DNA from: Effrenium voratum
Taxonomy: Eukaryota; Sar; Dinophyceae; Suessiales; Symbiodiniaceae
Direction: 5' to 3'
NCBI GenBank assembly: GCA_963377175.1
Contig: CAUJNA010003506.1
Coordinates: 377,699-441,698, forward strand
DNA: 64,000 nt
Position 1 is the stretch's first letter. Every line of letters begins with the position of its first letter. The position numbers and the translations under genes are program-made. Under the pieces are notes generated by a model that was not told where the DNA came from, did no database searches, and worked only from the letters and a program-made list of their open reading frames with translations. Positions 55,515 to 64,000 of this stretch are shown one piece after another.

Positions 55515-55701
55515 CCACATGGCCCTTGGTCCATCTGCCGCTCCGGTCGCAACCCATTCACGGGCGCCTCCTTCTTGGCGCCGCTGTGCCGCTTCCCCCT
55601 CCAAAGCTTCCGCCAGAAGCTGGTGACCTCTCGCCGCATGGCGCAGCTTCCCCTGGATGAGTGGTTTGGAGCCCCGTGCGAACCGGGAACCGGCCCATTT
55701 G
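55515..55701 (-). CDS. Candidate internal exon (187 bp) whose acceptor lies in an M4 terminus
   Basis: The minus strand between AACTTGAG|C and CATGTGG|GTAGGT (a good donor) is GC-rich and open in two frames. The frame with the highest third-position GC reads NGPVPGSHGAPNHSSRGSCA, then MRREVTSFWRKLWRGKRHSG and AKKEAPVNGLRPERQMDQGP. Another minus frame reads GSKPLIQGKLRHAARGHQLL. The plus strand is open as well (NPFTGASFLAPLCRFPLQSF) but has no acceptor or donor. The acceptor AG falls inside the right-hand terminus (CTTGAGCAAATGG, minus strand) of M4. Function unknown. Confidence 0.45.
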
Positions 55702-55799
55702 CTCAAGTTTTCTGGAAAAAACATGAAATATGTCCAGTAGTGATAGATTCCCTTTAAAACCAACAGGGGAGAATAAAACAGTATTCTGAAGCAAATGGA
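55695..55799. mobile_element. Miniature TIR element M4, copy 4 (105 bp)
   Basis: The most complete M4 copy: left end CCATTTGCTCAAG, right end CTGAAGCAAATGG, core TATGTCCAGTAGTGATAGAT and TTTAAAACCAACAGGGGAGA. No clear target duplication. Confidence 0.75.
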
Positions 55800-56993
55800 A
55801 GGAACTGAAGGGTCTCACCCCTCCGGAACACCACCAAACCGCCGGGCTCCGAACCGCCATTGGAGGCAAGCTGAATGGGGATGGTGAAAAAAAAATCTGA
55901 CACCATGTGGCTGGTTGGTGGATCTTTGTGGTTTGTTTCCTTCGCGGCTAGTTGGGTCCGAGAGCCCTGGCGACCCATGCACCAAGTGACGGGAACCTAA
56001 GTGACGGGAAGCTTGGACCAAGTGACGGGAACCTAAGCGAAGGGTTCCCATAACCCTCGTTCCCCAAACTCCCGGTTGGTGACCAATCCCGTTGACTTGA
56101 AGTGACGTGATCCCGGGCACAAGATCATAATTACAATCAATCACCTTACTGCAATTCTAAATTGCAAGATGGAATTGCAACAAGTTGCGCCCTTTTTGAC
56201 AAACACCCTGAATGATGCCATTTAAACCTCTTCTTACAGAACATTGCGATTTGGATTGTCCTTGTGCTGGCAAAAGCAGAAGGACTTTGACCAAGTCCGA
56301 AACAGAAACTCCTGGAACCCTCAGTCTATCATTTAGTGCATTGCATTTTTTTTCCGCCAGACACAAATAGATGATTCGCCATTTGATGTGTTCGTGGGTC
56401 AGGGATCATTGGATTGCCCTTTTTCTAAAATGGCTGTCCAGCCGTCTGACCCTCTTTTTTTTTGCGGCCCCACCTCTAATCCCACCCACCAACTCCTGGA
56501 ATTCTTTTCCGGGGGCCCCTGCGTAGCCCAACAGCCAGCGTGGCCGGGACTCTCCCACCGTGCGGCTTCGGAGGCTGTGCACTGCATTCATCACCTGCGC
56601 TCATGGCTGGGGTCGTCTGGATCTCAGCGGCTTCGTGCCAGTTTTGGGCGTCATCCTGTGTTGTGTTGTTCTGTTGGTGTTTTGTTTATGTGTTTTTTTG
56701 CTTCGGGAACTGATGCTGGCGTCGAAACCTGACAAGAGAGTTTCATCCCTTCGGCCCCTTCGGAAGATTCCGGGTGTTGAGTTCGGAAGGCGCCCCCACA
56801 CTCCGTGCAGCCCGCCTTTCTGGCTCCGTTCATCATTACAACCAGCATCTCAGCAACTTGAACCCAATCGACGGAGGTAAAATAATTTTGAACGTGTCAA
56901 CCTCCAATCAATCACTCCTCCCCCCATCCAATCAATGACTCCGCCACCCCCCCCCCCCCCCCGCCGCTCCCCCCTGCCCCCCCGCCCCAATCA
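55800..56993. other. No clear gene
   Basis: 55980-56035 has three GTGACGGGAA(C/G)C phrases. 56590-56880 is open on the plus strand with a hydrophobic stretch (VLGVILCCVVLLVFCLCVFL) but low codon quality. A poly-C run lies at 56946-56962. Confidence 0.3.
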
Positions 56994-57509
56994 ATGACTC
57001 CCGGCCCAGATCCACCCAATCAAGAAGCAATCGATCCTGAGGCCGGCACCTCGCCCACAGTGCCCTCCGCATCGCCCACGTCCAGGTCAGCAAGCGGGTG
57101 CCTTCCAACCAGCGATCGGTTTCAAGGGACAAGCCTCCTTCAAACAAAACCTGGAACTTGCTTGGAAAGACTGAAAAACTACTTCTTACAGAATGATGGC
57201 ACATTCTGTCAAAGCCTCCTGAAATGTCAAGGAAGGATGACCAACGTGCCCGTGATGCCAAGGCCCGAAAGAAGACTTGGCGAGAGTCTCTCGCAACTCG
57301 CAGCTCGGCGCCTCCCACGCAGCGACTCAAAGAGCAGCATCGCCTCATCGTTCATGCCTGGGAGACGTGACAGGCTGGCCACGGAAGCAGCGCGAAAACG
57401 GGCGCACGCGCAACACCCAGGCGAGTACGAGAAAGATCAACAATGGCCACCATGGATCCTCCCAACCACTGGACAGCAGACGCTAGGGCAACGGGTTGAC
57501 TATCCATAA
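56994..57509 (+). CDS. Open frame of 171 codons, disordered Ser/Pro-rich protein (doubtful)
   Basis: ATG at 56994 opens MTPGPDPPNQEAIDPEAGTS, then a Ser/Pro/Thr-rich region, a middle part (GTCLERLKNYFLQNDGTFCQ) and a charged end, with a stop at 57509. It could be a single-exon gene, but the minus strand is also open for 138 codons, and I see neither a domain nor a sharp GC change. The frame starts in C-rich low-complexity sequence. Confidence 0.3.
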   Translation: MTPGPDPPNQEAIDPEAGTSPTVPSASPTSRSASGCLPTSDRFQGTSLLQTKPGTCLERLKNYFLQNDGTFCQSLLKCQGRMTNVPVMPRPERRLGESLSQLAARRLPRSDSKSSIASSFMPGRRDRLATEAARKRAHAQHPGEYEKDQQWPPWILPTTGQQTLGQRVDYP

Positions 57510-57728
57510 GGCTCAATGCCTCAAGTAACGGTAGGGAACCCGGCACACATCTTTCTCAAACCCCCAACCTCCATGCAAGCCTTTGGGATAGGAAACCAGG
57601 ATCCGAAAAACTTGTACAAGCTCAACTCAAATCAAGAACTCATGTCATGTTGCTTGCCTTTTTTTGCGCGAAGTCTTCTCGACACGGCGCCATCCTTCCG
57701 ACTCCGACGCCGGAAGTGCGTCACGCCG

Positions 57729-59247
57729 TCACGCCCTGGGCCTTCGCTTTTGGGCCCCCGGGCCCACGAAGCGCGCTCCCGTGGTGCGCTGCTTCTGCAG
57801 CCACTGCAGCCGGCGCCGCGTCTGGAGCCGCTTCGCGGAGATCAGAAGGCAGAAGAGCACCGCGGTCAGAAGCGTCAGCAGCAGCACGCCCCAGACCTCG
57901 GCCAAGGCTTTCAAGGGAGAGGTGTGTTTGCCGGCGAAGATGGCTGCGGATGAACCCTGGTAAATAGAAACGTGGACTAAAACCTGTGGGCCCCCTGGTT
58001 CAATTTTGACCCATATGATTTTGGGCTTATGGCATCATGGGCCCCATGGAGGCACAAGAGCTTCAGGGAGTGTTTGGCTGAGGCATGGATCCTGTTTCAA
58101 TGTAGCCCGCTCAGTCTGACCCTAGTGGTCGCTCAGTTTGGGTCCTAATCCGCTGTTGGGCCGGTTGGACGTTTTCAGCCCGCCCGCGCTCATTTTGGTC
58201 GTAGTTTCTCAATCATGGTTGGTCCTAGCTTTCGCTCATGTTGGTCGTCGTTACTCAACTTGGCAAAATGTGGTTGCCCATGCCAGTTTGGCCTAGAACG
58301 CTCGAGGCACGACCAAAACGAGCAGAAACTGGGACCGAAACGAGCAGAAACTACTCGTAGGACCAAAACGAGACGTAAACTAGGGCCAAAACCATCCAGG
58401 TCCGGTTCCAATCCTTTCAAAGCAAGCATGCCCTGCACGCCCCGGATCTCTCTGGTTGCATCATTTGCAAAGACTCTACAACAATTGCAAAACACCTGAA
58501 ATGAGGAACTCCCCAGGTAAAGGACCCATCGTGATAATCTCGTGTTACCCCCAGCTCGCCCTAAAAAAAAATATGCAACTCGTTGCTTGAGGCTCCAACG
58601 CCCCCGAAGAAGTCAAAGTAGTAGCTCCAGGGGTCGTTGCCTCGGCATCTCGACCCCCAAGCGACGCGGAATCCCCAACGCGGGGGACCTTCCGGGAGCT
58701 GGGCTGTCGCCCCCTTGTTATAATTCGAATATAGATCGAGTCTGAAGGCTCAACCAGCTTGACCAGGCTCTTCAGGGACATGTAACGAGTTCGGAAGCAT
58801 AGATTAGTGATGGGGCTCTCGACAAACAATGCTTCACCTTCGTCACCATGACTGAACTCAACTCCAAACCCCAACTCTGAGGCACTGTGACTTGTCAAGC
58901 ATGATGCCCAACAGAACATGTTGGTCTGTCTTTTTGTTGAGGCTTGGTGCCCGTTTTTGGTGTTAAAGGGAAACCAAGGGAAAACCACCTCTGTGCTTTT
59001 TTTTGGGGGGTCCCCTCAAAAAGACGAGCCCCATGTTTGACCAAGTAGCTTTGGGAAATATGGCGAAACCAAGCCAAAGGACTTCGACTAACAGGAACCC
59101 TAGCCACCGGGCTCCTGGCACTCGGGGTTCACCTCCACTGGTGGGAACCCGGAAGGGCAGGCGTAGGGGCAGGATTCATTGAGCCAGCCCGAGGCAGTGT
59201 AGTAGCCCTGCGCCGGCTTGTTCTTGCAGGGGAGGCAGATCCGGAAC
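57729..59247 (-). CDS. 3' end of a Cys-rich single-pass membrane protein (last two exons)
   Basis: Exons are 59247-59108 and 57943-57729 with an intron of 1164 bp (CCCG|GTGGCT ... CCGCAG|CC). The first exon is G + 46 codons + G and reads FRICLPCKNKPAQGYYTASG, then WLNESCPYACPSGFPPVEVN and PECQEP: a Cys-rich module like the ephrin-receptor/GCC2-GCC3-type repeats common in alveolate surface proteins. The last exon starts with CC, which completes the split codon exactly (GCC, Ala). It continues IFAGKHTSPLKALAE, a membrane helix VWGVLLLTLLTAVLFCLLIS, and a basic cytoplasmic tail (AKRLQTRRRLQWLQKQRTTG) to TGA. Topology would be ectodomain outside, tail inside. Upstream exons should lie at higher coordinates; candidates are at 60.3 and 61.9 kb. 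Third positions are strongly GC-rich. Confidence 0.65.
57952..58017. mobile_element. Element M2, copy 3 (partial), in the intron next to the splice acceptor
   Basis: GAACCCTGGTAAATAGAAAC, GTGGACTAAAACCTG, CCCCCTGGTTCAATTTTGAC and CCATATG match M2. Its outer edge is about 6 bp from the acceptor AG (57945-57944, minus strand) of the membrane-protein last exon. Confidence 0.6.
58105..58395. repeat. Fold-back array of a unit of about 20 bp
   Basis: The left half has GCTCAGTTTGGGTCCTA, GCTCATTTTGGTCGTAGTTT, CATGGTTGGTCCTAG and GCTCATGTTGGTCGTCGTTA. The right half has the reverse complement form (GACCAAAACGAGCAGAAACT, GGACCGAAACGAGCAGAAAC, GGACCAAAACGAGACGTAAA). The halves can pair over about 100 bp around 58265-58300. 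Confidence 0.8.
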
Positions 59248-59681
59248 CTCAGATCGCGGGCTCATTTCTTCGAAGGCGGAAGCTGCGGGCCATTTTCGGC
59301 GAAAGGCAAACCCACGGACAAATTGCGAGGAGGCTACCTGAACTGGTGGTCTTGATGCACTTGTTGCACAGAAGCCCAACTTCAGCAGCGATCCATGTGG
59401 CAGGGGGTAGTGCCATGTACCAGGGTACGTGACAACAGTCAGCGAAGGTGTGAGCATGCGTGGTCACTTCAAACACTGCAATGGCAATTTTGGCAGAGAC
59501 GATCGACTCACTCGAGAGTTTAAAAAGGATACGGTTGCGTGTCAACCCCACAAAGTTTCAAGGGAAAGGCCATCTGGATCCCACGATCATAATTGTTCCG
59601 ACGCGAGCGGGAGCTGGCAAGACGTTGCCCACAATTGCAGACCAGAATTGATTCGTTCCCTTCGGCTTCTTGAAACACAAC

Positions 59682-59936
59682 TCAACCAGCCAGGAACGCC
59701 AGTTGTGTTTTGCCACTATGATTATTGTTTTGGTTTGTGGCAAGTTGCTGTTGTGCTAGCACTGTGATTCTTGCTTGGGTGTATTGCCGGAAAACAGAAA
59801 CCGCGAAACTTTCCCATTTTTCCTCGCAGGCATCTCCCGGATATTTGAGGATCAACCGGAACCGGATCCTCCGGGCGCCATGCGTTGCGGTGAGGTTCTC
59901 GGGCGGCTGCGGCCTCTGGCTTTGACGAGAGTGCAC
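59682..59936 (-). CDS. Candidate coding segment, possible exon
   Basis: The minus strand reads QRPQPPENLTATHGARRIRF, then RLILKYPGDACEEKWESFAV, and stays open to a stop at 59682. The beginning has the look of an extracellular domain start (PPENLTA), but the later part becomes Gln/Asn-rich and less convincing. Two other minus frames are open at 59850-59990. It lies upstream of the membrane-protein exons on the same strand, so it may belong to that gene. Confidence 0.25.
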   Translation of the reverse strand: MHSRQSQRPQPPENLTATHGARRIRFRLILKYPGDACEEKWESFAVSVFRQYTQARITVLAQQQLATNQNNNHSGKTQLAFLAG

Positions 59937-60177
59937 ATGGGCACCCTCCCATAGAGGGGTGACGAAAGACGAGATCCCAGTCCATTGTTAGAGTGCGTAG
60001 CTTCTCTCAGGGATCGATAAAAGCTCGGGAAACCACTTTGTCTAGGCCCGCCGTGGATAACTGGGGGTGGCGTCTTTTGGGGGGCACCCCCAAAATGGTG
60101 GCTTTCCCGCATGTGTCCCTTTTAAAACCGGCCAACTTCCAGCAAAGCAAAGGAACAAGACGAAAGTGTCTAACCCC

Positions 60178-60250
60178 AGTCATACTGTGGACGGACGAAA
60201 TCCTGCAGCGCTTTGAAACCATTCTTTGTAAAACCATTGTTTAGTATTCA
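60178..60250. mobile_element. Shortened M5-like element
   Basis: AGTCATACTGTGGACGGACG, then AAATCCTGCAGCGCTTTGAA and ACCATT, matches the left part of M5 (45801). TAGTATTC near 60243 may be the other end. Most of the interior is missing. Confidence 0.55.
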
Positions 60251-60297
60251 CAGGGAGTGAGCCGAACAGGGACTCGAATCGGACCCCGGGGCTTCTG

Positions 60298-60420
60298 AAC
60301 GGCGCCCACCGCCCGCGCGGCGGTTCTAGGGCCCGGGCGGGTTGTAGGTGCCCTCGGGGCACTCCTCGGGCGGTGTTTGGTCCGGTCGGCCACATCTTCC
60401 CAGAAACATGTGGCTGCATC
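60298..60420 (-). CDS. Cys-containing exon fragment (possible ectodomain exon)
   Basis: The minus strand reads RCSHMFLGRCGRPDQTPPEE, then CPEGTYNPPGP, and meets a stop. CPEGTY is typical of the Cys-rich modules seen in the 59.1-kb exon, so this may be an upstream exon of the same gene with a non-canonical donor before the stop. Boundaries are not resolved. Confidence 0.3.
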
Positions 60421-60507
60421 TCTGCTGTTCATATTCCTTTTTTGAAGGGGGGAGGGTCTACTCACCGCCTCAAAGAAAAGGGATAGAAAAAAATAAAAAT
60501 ATATTAT

Positions 60508-60528
60508 TGTATATATATATATATATTT
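60508..60528. repeat. (TA)n microsatellite
   Basis: About ten TA units, followed by poly-A at 60531-60542. Confidence 0.9.
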
Positions 60529-60542
60529 ACAAAAAAAAAAAA

Positions 60543-61260
60543 GCCCACCCCACTCTGCCATCTCCTCGCACTTGATGCCCACGTGGCCCGGCCGGCACTC
60601 CGCCAGCTGCAGAAGTTCCTTGGGCACACGAGCGCGTCGGGTAAATTTCCGCTCCCTTTGTGAGCTGCAGGCGTGAAAATCCATGAGGTCAGGGGGGTCT
60701 TTTTGCCACGTGGATGATCGACCCCCTTGTAGTGAAGCATTCCTTGTTGAGGGGGTCGCCAATTTTCTCACAAAAGGTGGCAACAAGACCTTTCTGCATG
60801 GGGTTCCACCGGGTTTTGTTTGGGTCCAATCCTTTTCCGAGTGCCAAGAGGAACGCTGTCCTTCGGAGACTTTGTGGAAATGGGAAGTTGGAAGGCAATC
60901 GGAGCATCTGAATCATGACTTGGCGTTCAGGCGGATGGCTTCAATGTGAAACCTGAGACCCAAACGCACAAAAAAAAGAGATCCAGCATCAGCTGGCTGG
61001 CGCAAGAACCACGGTGGTTCTTAAAAAAGGAGCCATCAAACTGACCGCCTTCTGGTTTCCTTTTGATGGCCACGCGGGGCTTGGCTTTCAGTATGCGCCA
61101 AAAGCAGCTATGCCTTTCCGCCTTCTCATTGACTCAAAGAGTTTTCCCCGCAGCGTTGATCAACTGTCTCCCGCTGGCGTAGCTAGGCGAAGATTGACAA
61201 CAAACAAACAGATTTATCTCACTAATAACACAACAACATATAAGGAAAAAAAGAAGCTAA

Positions 61261-61262
<2 letters not shown>
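60543..61262. other. No clear gene
   Basis: Open frames of 65-90 codons on both strands without splice context. Phrases such as TTCTGGTTTCCTTTTGATGG (61050) belong to the dispersed set. Confidence 0.3.

Positions 61263-61329
<67 letters not shown>
61263..61329. repeat. (CA)n microsatellite
   Basis: About 33 CA units. Confidence 0.95.
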
Positions 61330-61332
<3 letters not shown>

Positions 61333-61661
61333 ACGGTTCAACTGCGTGTCCATTTTTTAACCACAACAAATACTCAAATTTGTTGAGACAAAATAGAGAA
61401 TGACCCACCTCACACCAACCCCAAGACAACCACCCACACAACCGCCCACCCCTGCAAACAAATACTGACACTGCTCGCCTTGCGAGGCCATGAGCCCTCT
61501 ACCCTCCACATGCAAGATGTTCGGGCCTCTGGCGGGCTTGTTGTTTGTTGTTGGGCGCACTTTATCCACCTTGGTTTCACACACAAGCCAAAGGGAAGCC
61601 TTTGTCCACCTTGCTCTAAAGGGCAGCCAAAACGGGAAACCCATTTTTCACCTTGGTTTCA

Positions 61662-61765
61662 AGGGAAACCAACAGGGAATTGTCACTTTGGATTCGAGGG
61701 AAACCAACAGGGAATTGTCACTTTGGGAAGGAGGGAAACCAAAAGGGAAACCCATTTCGCTCGGG
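61662..61765. repeat. 35-bp tandem repeat, three units
   Basis: AGGGAAACCAACAGGGAATT, then GTCACTTTGG, is repeated at 61662 and 61697; a third, diverged unit starts at 61732 (AGGGAAACCAAAAGGGAAAC). The unit is built from the dispersed GGGAAACCAAAAGG phrase. Confidence 0.85.
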
Positions 61766-61844
61766 CTCCAAAACCCTTGGGTACCCAAAAACCCGATCGA
61801 TTTTCTGCCGCCCGAGCTGCGCCCTCGCAGCCGCGCTCCCCTAC

Positions 61845-61941
61845 CATGCCCCGGCAGGCGCTGGAGGCATCCCCCAGGCCGCCGAAGACGTCCAACAGCC
61901 CGCTGTAGGCCGCCCAGACCTGCCCGGAGATGGGGAGGGAG
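61845..61941 (-). CDS. Candidate internal exon (97 bp), possible ectodomain
   Basis: The minus strand after AGTTGAG|C reads SLPISGQVWAAYSGLLDVFG, then GLGDASSACRGM, to a donor GGCATG|GTAGGG (one base plus 32 codons). If that donor is not used, the frame continues VGERGCEGAARAAENRSG. GC is high, residues are natural and both splice sites are canonical. It may be an upstream exon of the Cys-rich membrane protein at 57.7-59.2 kb, although that is inference from strand and position. Confidence 0.45.
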
Positions 61942-61979
61942 CTCAACTACTTGGTTTCCCCGGGCTGCGGGAAATTGAG

Positions 61980-62997
61980 TGAGCCCTTTCGGAGTCCGTG
62001 TCACTTCCAAATGGATCAAATCAAGAGTTGTATGAGGTGTCCTTTTGGACAAATAGATAGATTTCGCGGGCACATGTTTTTATTTATTAAAAAAAAGTGG
62101 AACCCATGAATTGTGAATCAAACTAGCCTAAGGATACCTATAGACAAGGGTTCCCTTTTTTTGGGGTGGGGGTGTCTCAACTTGGATGTCGGACCCGCTG
62201 GGGATGCTTGTCAAGGATCCTATGTGTCCGTTTTGGTGCGGTTAAGCATCACCTGTTTCACCAATTTGAGAAAACCGCGTGTTGCCTCTGGTAAAAGGCT
62301 GAATGAATCAACATGGTTGAGTCGCCCAGAATCCCCGTGCTCATACATGGCCCTTGGCAGCAGTGATGCATCCACGGTCGAGATGCACGACCGCCCCCAA
62401 GAGGCCAATTGAGCGTGTGAACCTTGGGATGACTAGCTTACTTTGGGTCGTGGATGATATTCAAACCGGATTTTGCCTACGATGCGCGGTTCAGGCTCCT
62501 CCAGCATCTGCATTTGTCACATATGATCGATATGTGTGGGCATTTCATGGCTACATCTCAAAATTGGGGAACCCCGCAGGTTGGTGCCCTTAAATATTCA
62601 TATAGTTTGAGACAGACCCACTGGGGAAATATGTTGGCTTCCTGTGGTTTCCTTTTAGACAGGCCCAAATCCTCACATCATTTGCCGCATGTATTTCATC
62701 TAGGCCATGGCCGCATGGCCTGCCAAAACCCCTGCGGTCGTACCCGAACTTGCTGCGAAAACATACCTGGGACGCTTTCAATAGACTAGACTGTATTTGG
62801 GGCTACGGTCTTTTACACCATGACGTGGGCCTGGTCTTGTTGGAGGGTGCCCTTTTAAAGGTTGCTTTAAACGTAAACCACCACAAAGAAGCCGATTCCC
62901 TTTGAGGAAATGCCACTTCCCCTGCCTGGGAGGCGTTGGCCCCCGCACTGCCGATGGCACCCCCTCCCCCACCGCCACCTGCGGCAAGATTCCAAAA
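61980..62997. other. No clear gene
   Basis: Contains phrases of the dispersed set (62630 GTGGTTTCCTTTTAGACAGG). At 62930-62990 the plus strand is GC-rich and Pro/Thr-rich (GVGPRTADGTPSPTATCGKI) just before M1 copy 3; too short to call. Confidence 0.3.
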
Positions 62998-63112
62998 TGG
63001 CCATGGGTCGAAACCAATGGTACCATTTTGGGGTAGGTGCACCACCCATTTTGGTCTATTTTAGTGGGGATTGGGATGTTCACTGGGGGTACGGGGTCTT
63101 GACCCATGGCCA
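62998..63112. mobile_element. Miniature TIR element M1, copy 3
   Basis: The ends TGGCCATGGGTCGAAAC and GTCTTGACCCATGGCCA are inverted (15 of 17). The interior TACCATTTTGGGGTAGGTGC, ACCACCCATTTTGGTCTATT and TTAGTGGGGATTGGGATGTT matches copies 1 and 2. Flanking AAAT on both sides (62995-62998 and 63112-63115, taking the element as GGCC...GGCC) suggests a 4-bp target duplication. Confidence 0.8.
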
Positions 63113-63257
63113 AATGGAGAAACATGGGGATGGCTTTCTTGATGGTACCCCGTTTTGGACTGCTTTTTCGGGGAGCCAAAGGGAAACCGCCCACTTCGGA
63201 GATTCCAACTCCTATATTATTTTGAGACACACCCACGTCTTACGGGGGCTGCCTGAG

Positions 63258-63436
63258 TTGCTTTGTGCAACCCCTGAAGGTGCCAGAAGCTATTCTTGCG
63301 CTCCCAAATTGGAGCCGGCACACGTCAAGGATCCCGTTCTGGAACGGGAGCAACCACCTGAGAGCCCTGCCAATGCAGCCGCCCCCTCGCCCACCGCTGG
63401 CCTGGCCGGAAGCGAGTCGGGTGCCGATCAGCACAC
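63258..63436 (+). CDS. Candidate internal exon (179 bp), Ala/Pro/Glu-rich
   Basis: After AG at 63256-63257 the plus strand reads LLCATPEGARSYSCAPKLEP, then AHVKDPVLEREQPPESPANA and AAPSPTAGLAGSESGADQ, to a donor ATCAGCACAC|GTGGTT. It is GC-rich with a sharp drop afterwards. The minus strand is also open (GRALRWLLPFQNGILDVCRL). The composition suggests a disordered linker. No family identified. Confidence 0.4.
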
Positions 63437-64000
63437 GTGGTTGAGCATAAAAAGCCTCGTGCCAACATCTTTGCGCGCCAAGGATGTGCCTCTTTGAAGC
63501 ACCGAGCCAAAAACAAACTCTGGCAAGAGCAACTCCGTTCGAGTCGAATACCTCCTTGCACTCCATGAAATCCAAAAGCGGTGCAGAAGGACACTGAAAC
63601 GACCTCGATTTCTGATTCTCGTCTTAATAGTCCCTCTTCACATGGACTGATTAGTCTCGCACATGCTGCTAGAGCTAATTGGACAGAGCAAAGCATTACA
63701 ACCATTCGGAATCATCCCAAGTTGGGTAGTAGCCCAATGATCTGTTCTGCTGGGCATAGCTCAGGTCCAAACAAGTTCTGATCTGCTGCAGCTAGTTTGG
63801 GTTGTCTCCCAATGGGCCGAATTTCTTTGGGTGTTTCCGTTAAAACAACCCCAACAAGGGTACTCAGTTGCCCAAAGGGCCCAGAAATACGAGCTTAACC
63901 TTTTGGGGCCGGAAAAAATTCAACAAAATTGGAAAACCAAAAGGTCAAAAGGTCGATTCGCTTTGAGCAGCCGAGGACACCATCAAAAAGCACGCCCATT
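63437..64000. other. Non-coding stretch to the window end
   Basis: No exon or array seen. GGGTGTTTCCGTTAAAACAA at 63828 resembles the dispersed TTTCC...AAAACC phrases. Confidence 0.3.

Noticed and set aside
60255..60300. tRNA-like T-arm (GACTCGAATC)
   Set aside because: The stem does not pair properly, and no matching acceptor, D-arm or anticodon arm lies at the right distance on either strand.

Overview
The window reads as nuclear DNA of a dinoflagellate, most likely of the Suessiales/Symbiodiniaceae type, although the sequence alone does not fix the species. The reasons are: (i) a truncated dinoflagellate spliced-leader (SL) sequence is embedded twice on the minus strand (GCCATTTTGGCTCAAG, the last 16 nt of the 22-nt DinoSL); (ii) the reverse transcriptase/RNase H, cytosine-methyltransferase-like and tyrosine-recombinase proteins belong to retrotransposon types I associate with dinoflagellate genomes; (iii) short GC-rich exons lie in long introns full of small repeats; (iv) a Cys-rich ectodomain plus single membrane helix resembles dinoflagellate receptor-like proteins. 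There are no bacterial-style operons, rRNAs or convincing tRNAs.

Region 1 (1-10,647, minus strand) is a decayed tyrosine-recombinase (DIRS/Ngaro/Kangaroo-like) retrotransposon arranged as two consecutive units. The upstream unit (10,647 to 5,183) carries a leader, an acidic Gag-like region, a zinc ribbon with coiled coil, several unrecognised domains and a tyrosine recombinase. The downstream unit (5,050 to 1, running off the left edge) carries a Gag-like protein with a Cys/His finger, a C5-methyltransferase-like domain and RT-RNase H. Both units begin with the same 122-bp module, which contains the SL relic inside a palindrome, and both end with the same roughly 49-bp module. Many frameshifts and at least one stop break the reading frames. 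A 15-bp interrupted palindrome, GGGGCCNNNGGCACC, is scattered through both units in all frames and was not seen elsewhere.

Region 2 (10.6-21.6 kb) is mostly non-coding with two copies of a small terminal-inverted-repeat (TIR) element. Region 3 (21.6-25.5 kb) holds a CA run, a 900-bp compound tetranucleotide microsatellite, G-tract tandem repeats and an AT-rich island. Region 4 (26-36 kb) has scattered exon-like islands on both strands, some with good splice sites. Region 5 (36.8-50 kb) has a hexanucleotide microsatellite, several miniature TIR elements (called M1-M5 here), a dense cluster of CTTTCGCG octamers and further candidate exons. Region 6 (50.6-55.5 kb) is a decayed coding-like stretch followed by satellites and minisatellites, one holding a captured Lys-rich exon and another an inverted core. 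Region 7 (55.5-64 kb) contains the best host gene in the window: the last two exons of a Cys-rich single-pass membrane protein on the minus strand, with matching intron phase, plus more exon candidates and miniature elements.

The most interesting idea is that the 95-120 bp M1 and M2 elements behave like introners. They have TIRs and 4-bp target duplications, and GT/AG dinucleotides sit in the target duplication and the TIR, so splicing could remove almost exactly the element and leave an open frame. Host exon calls are by eye and strand assignment is often uncertain; this is stated entry by entry.
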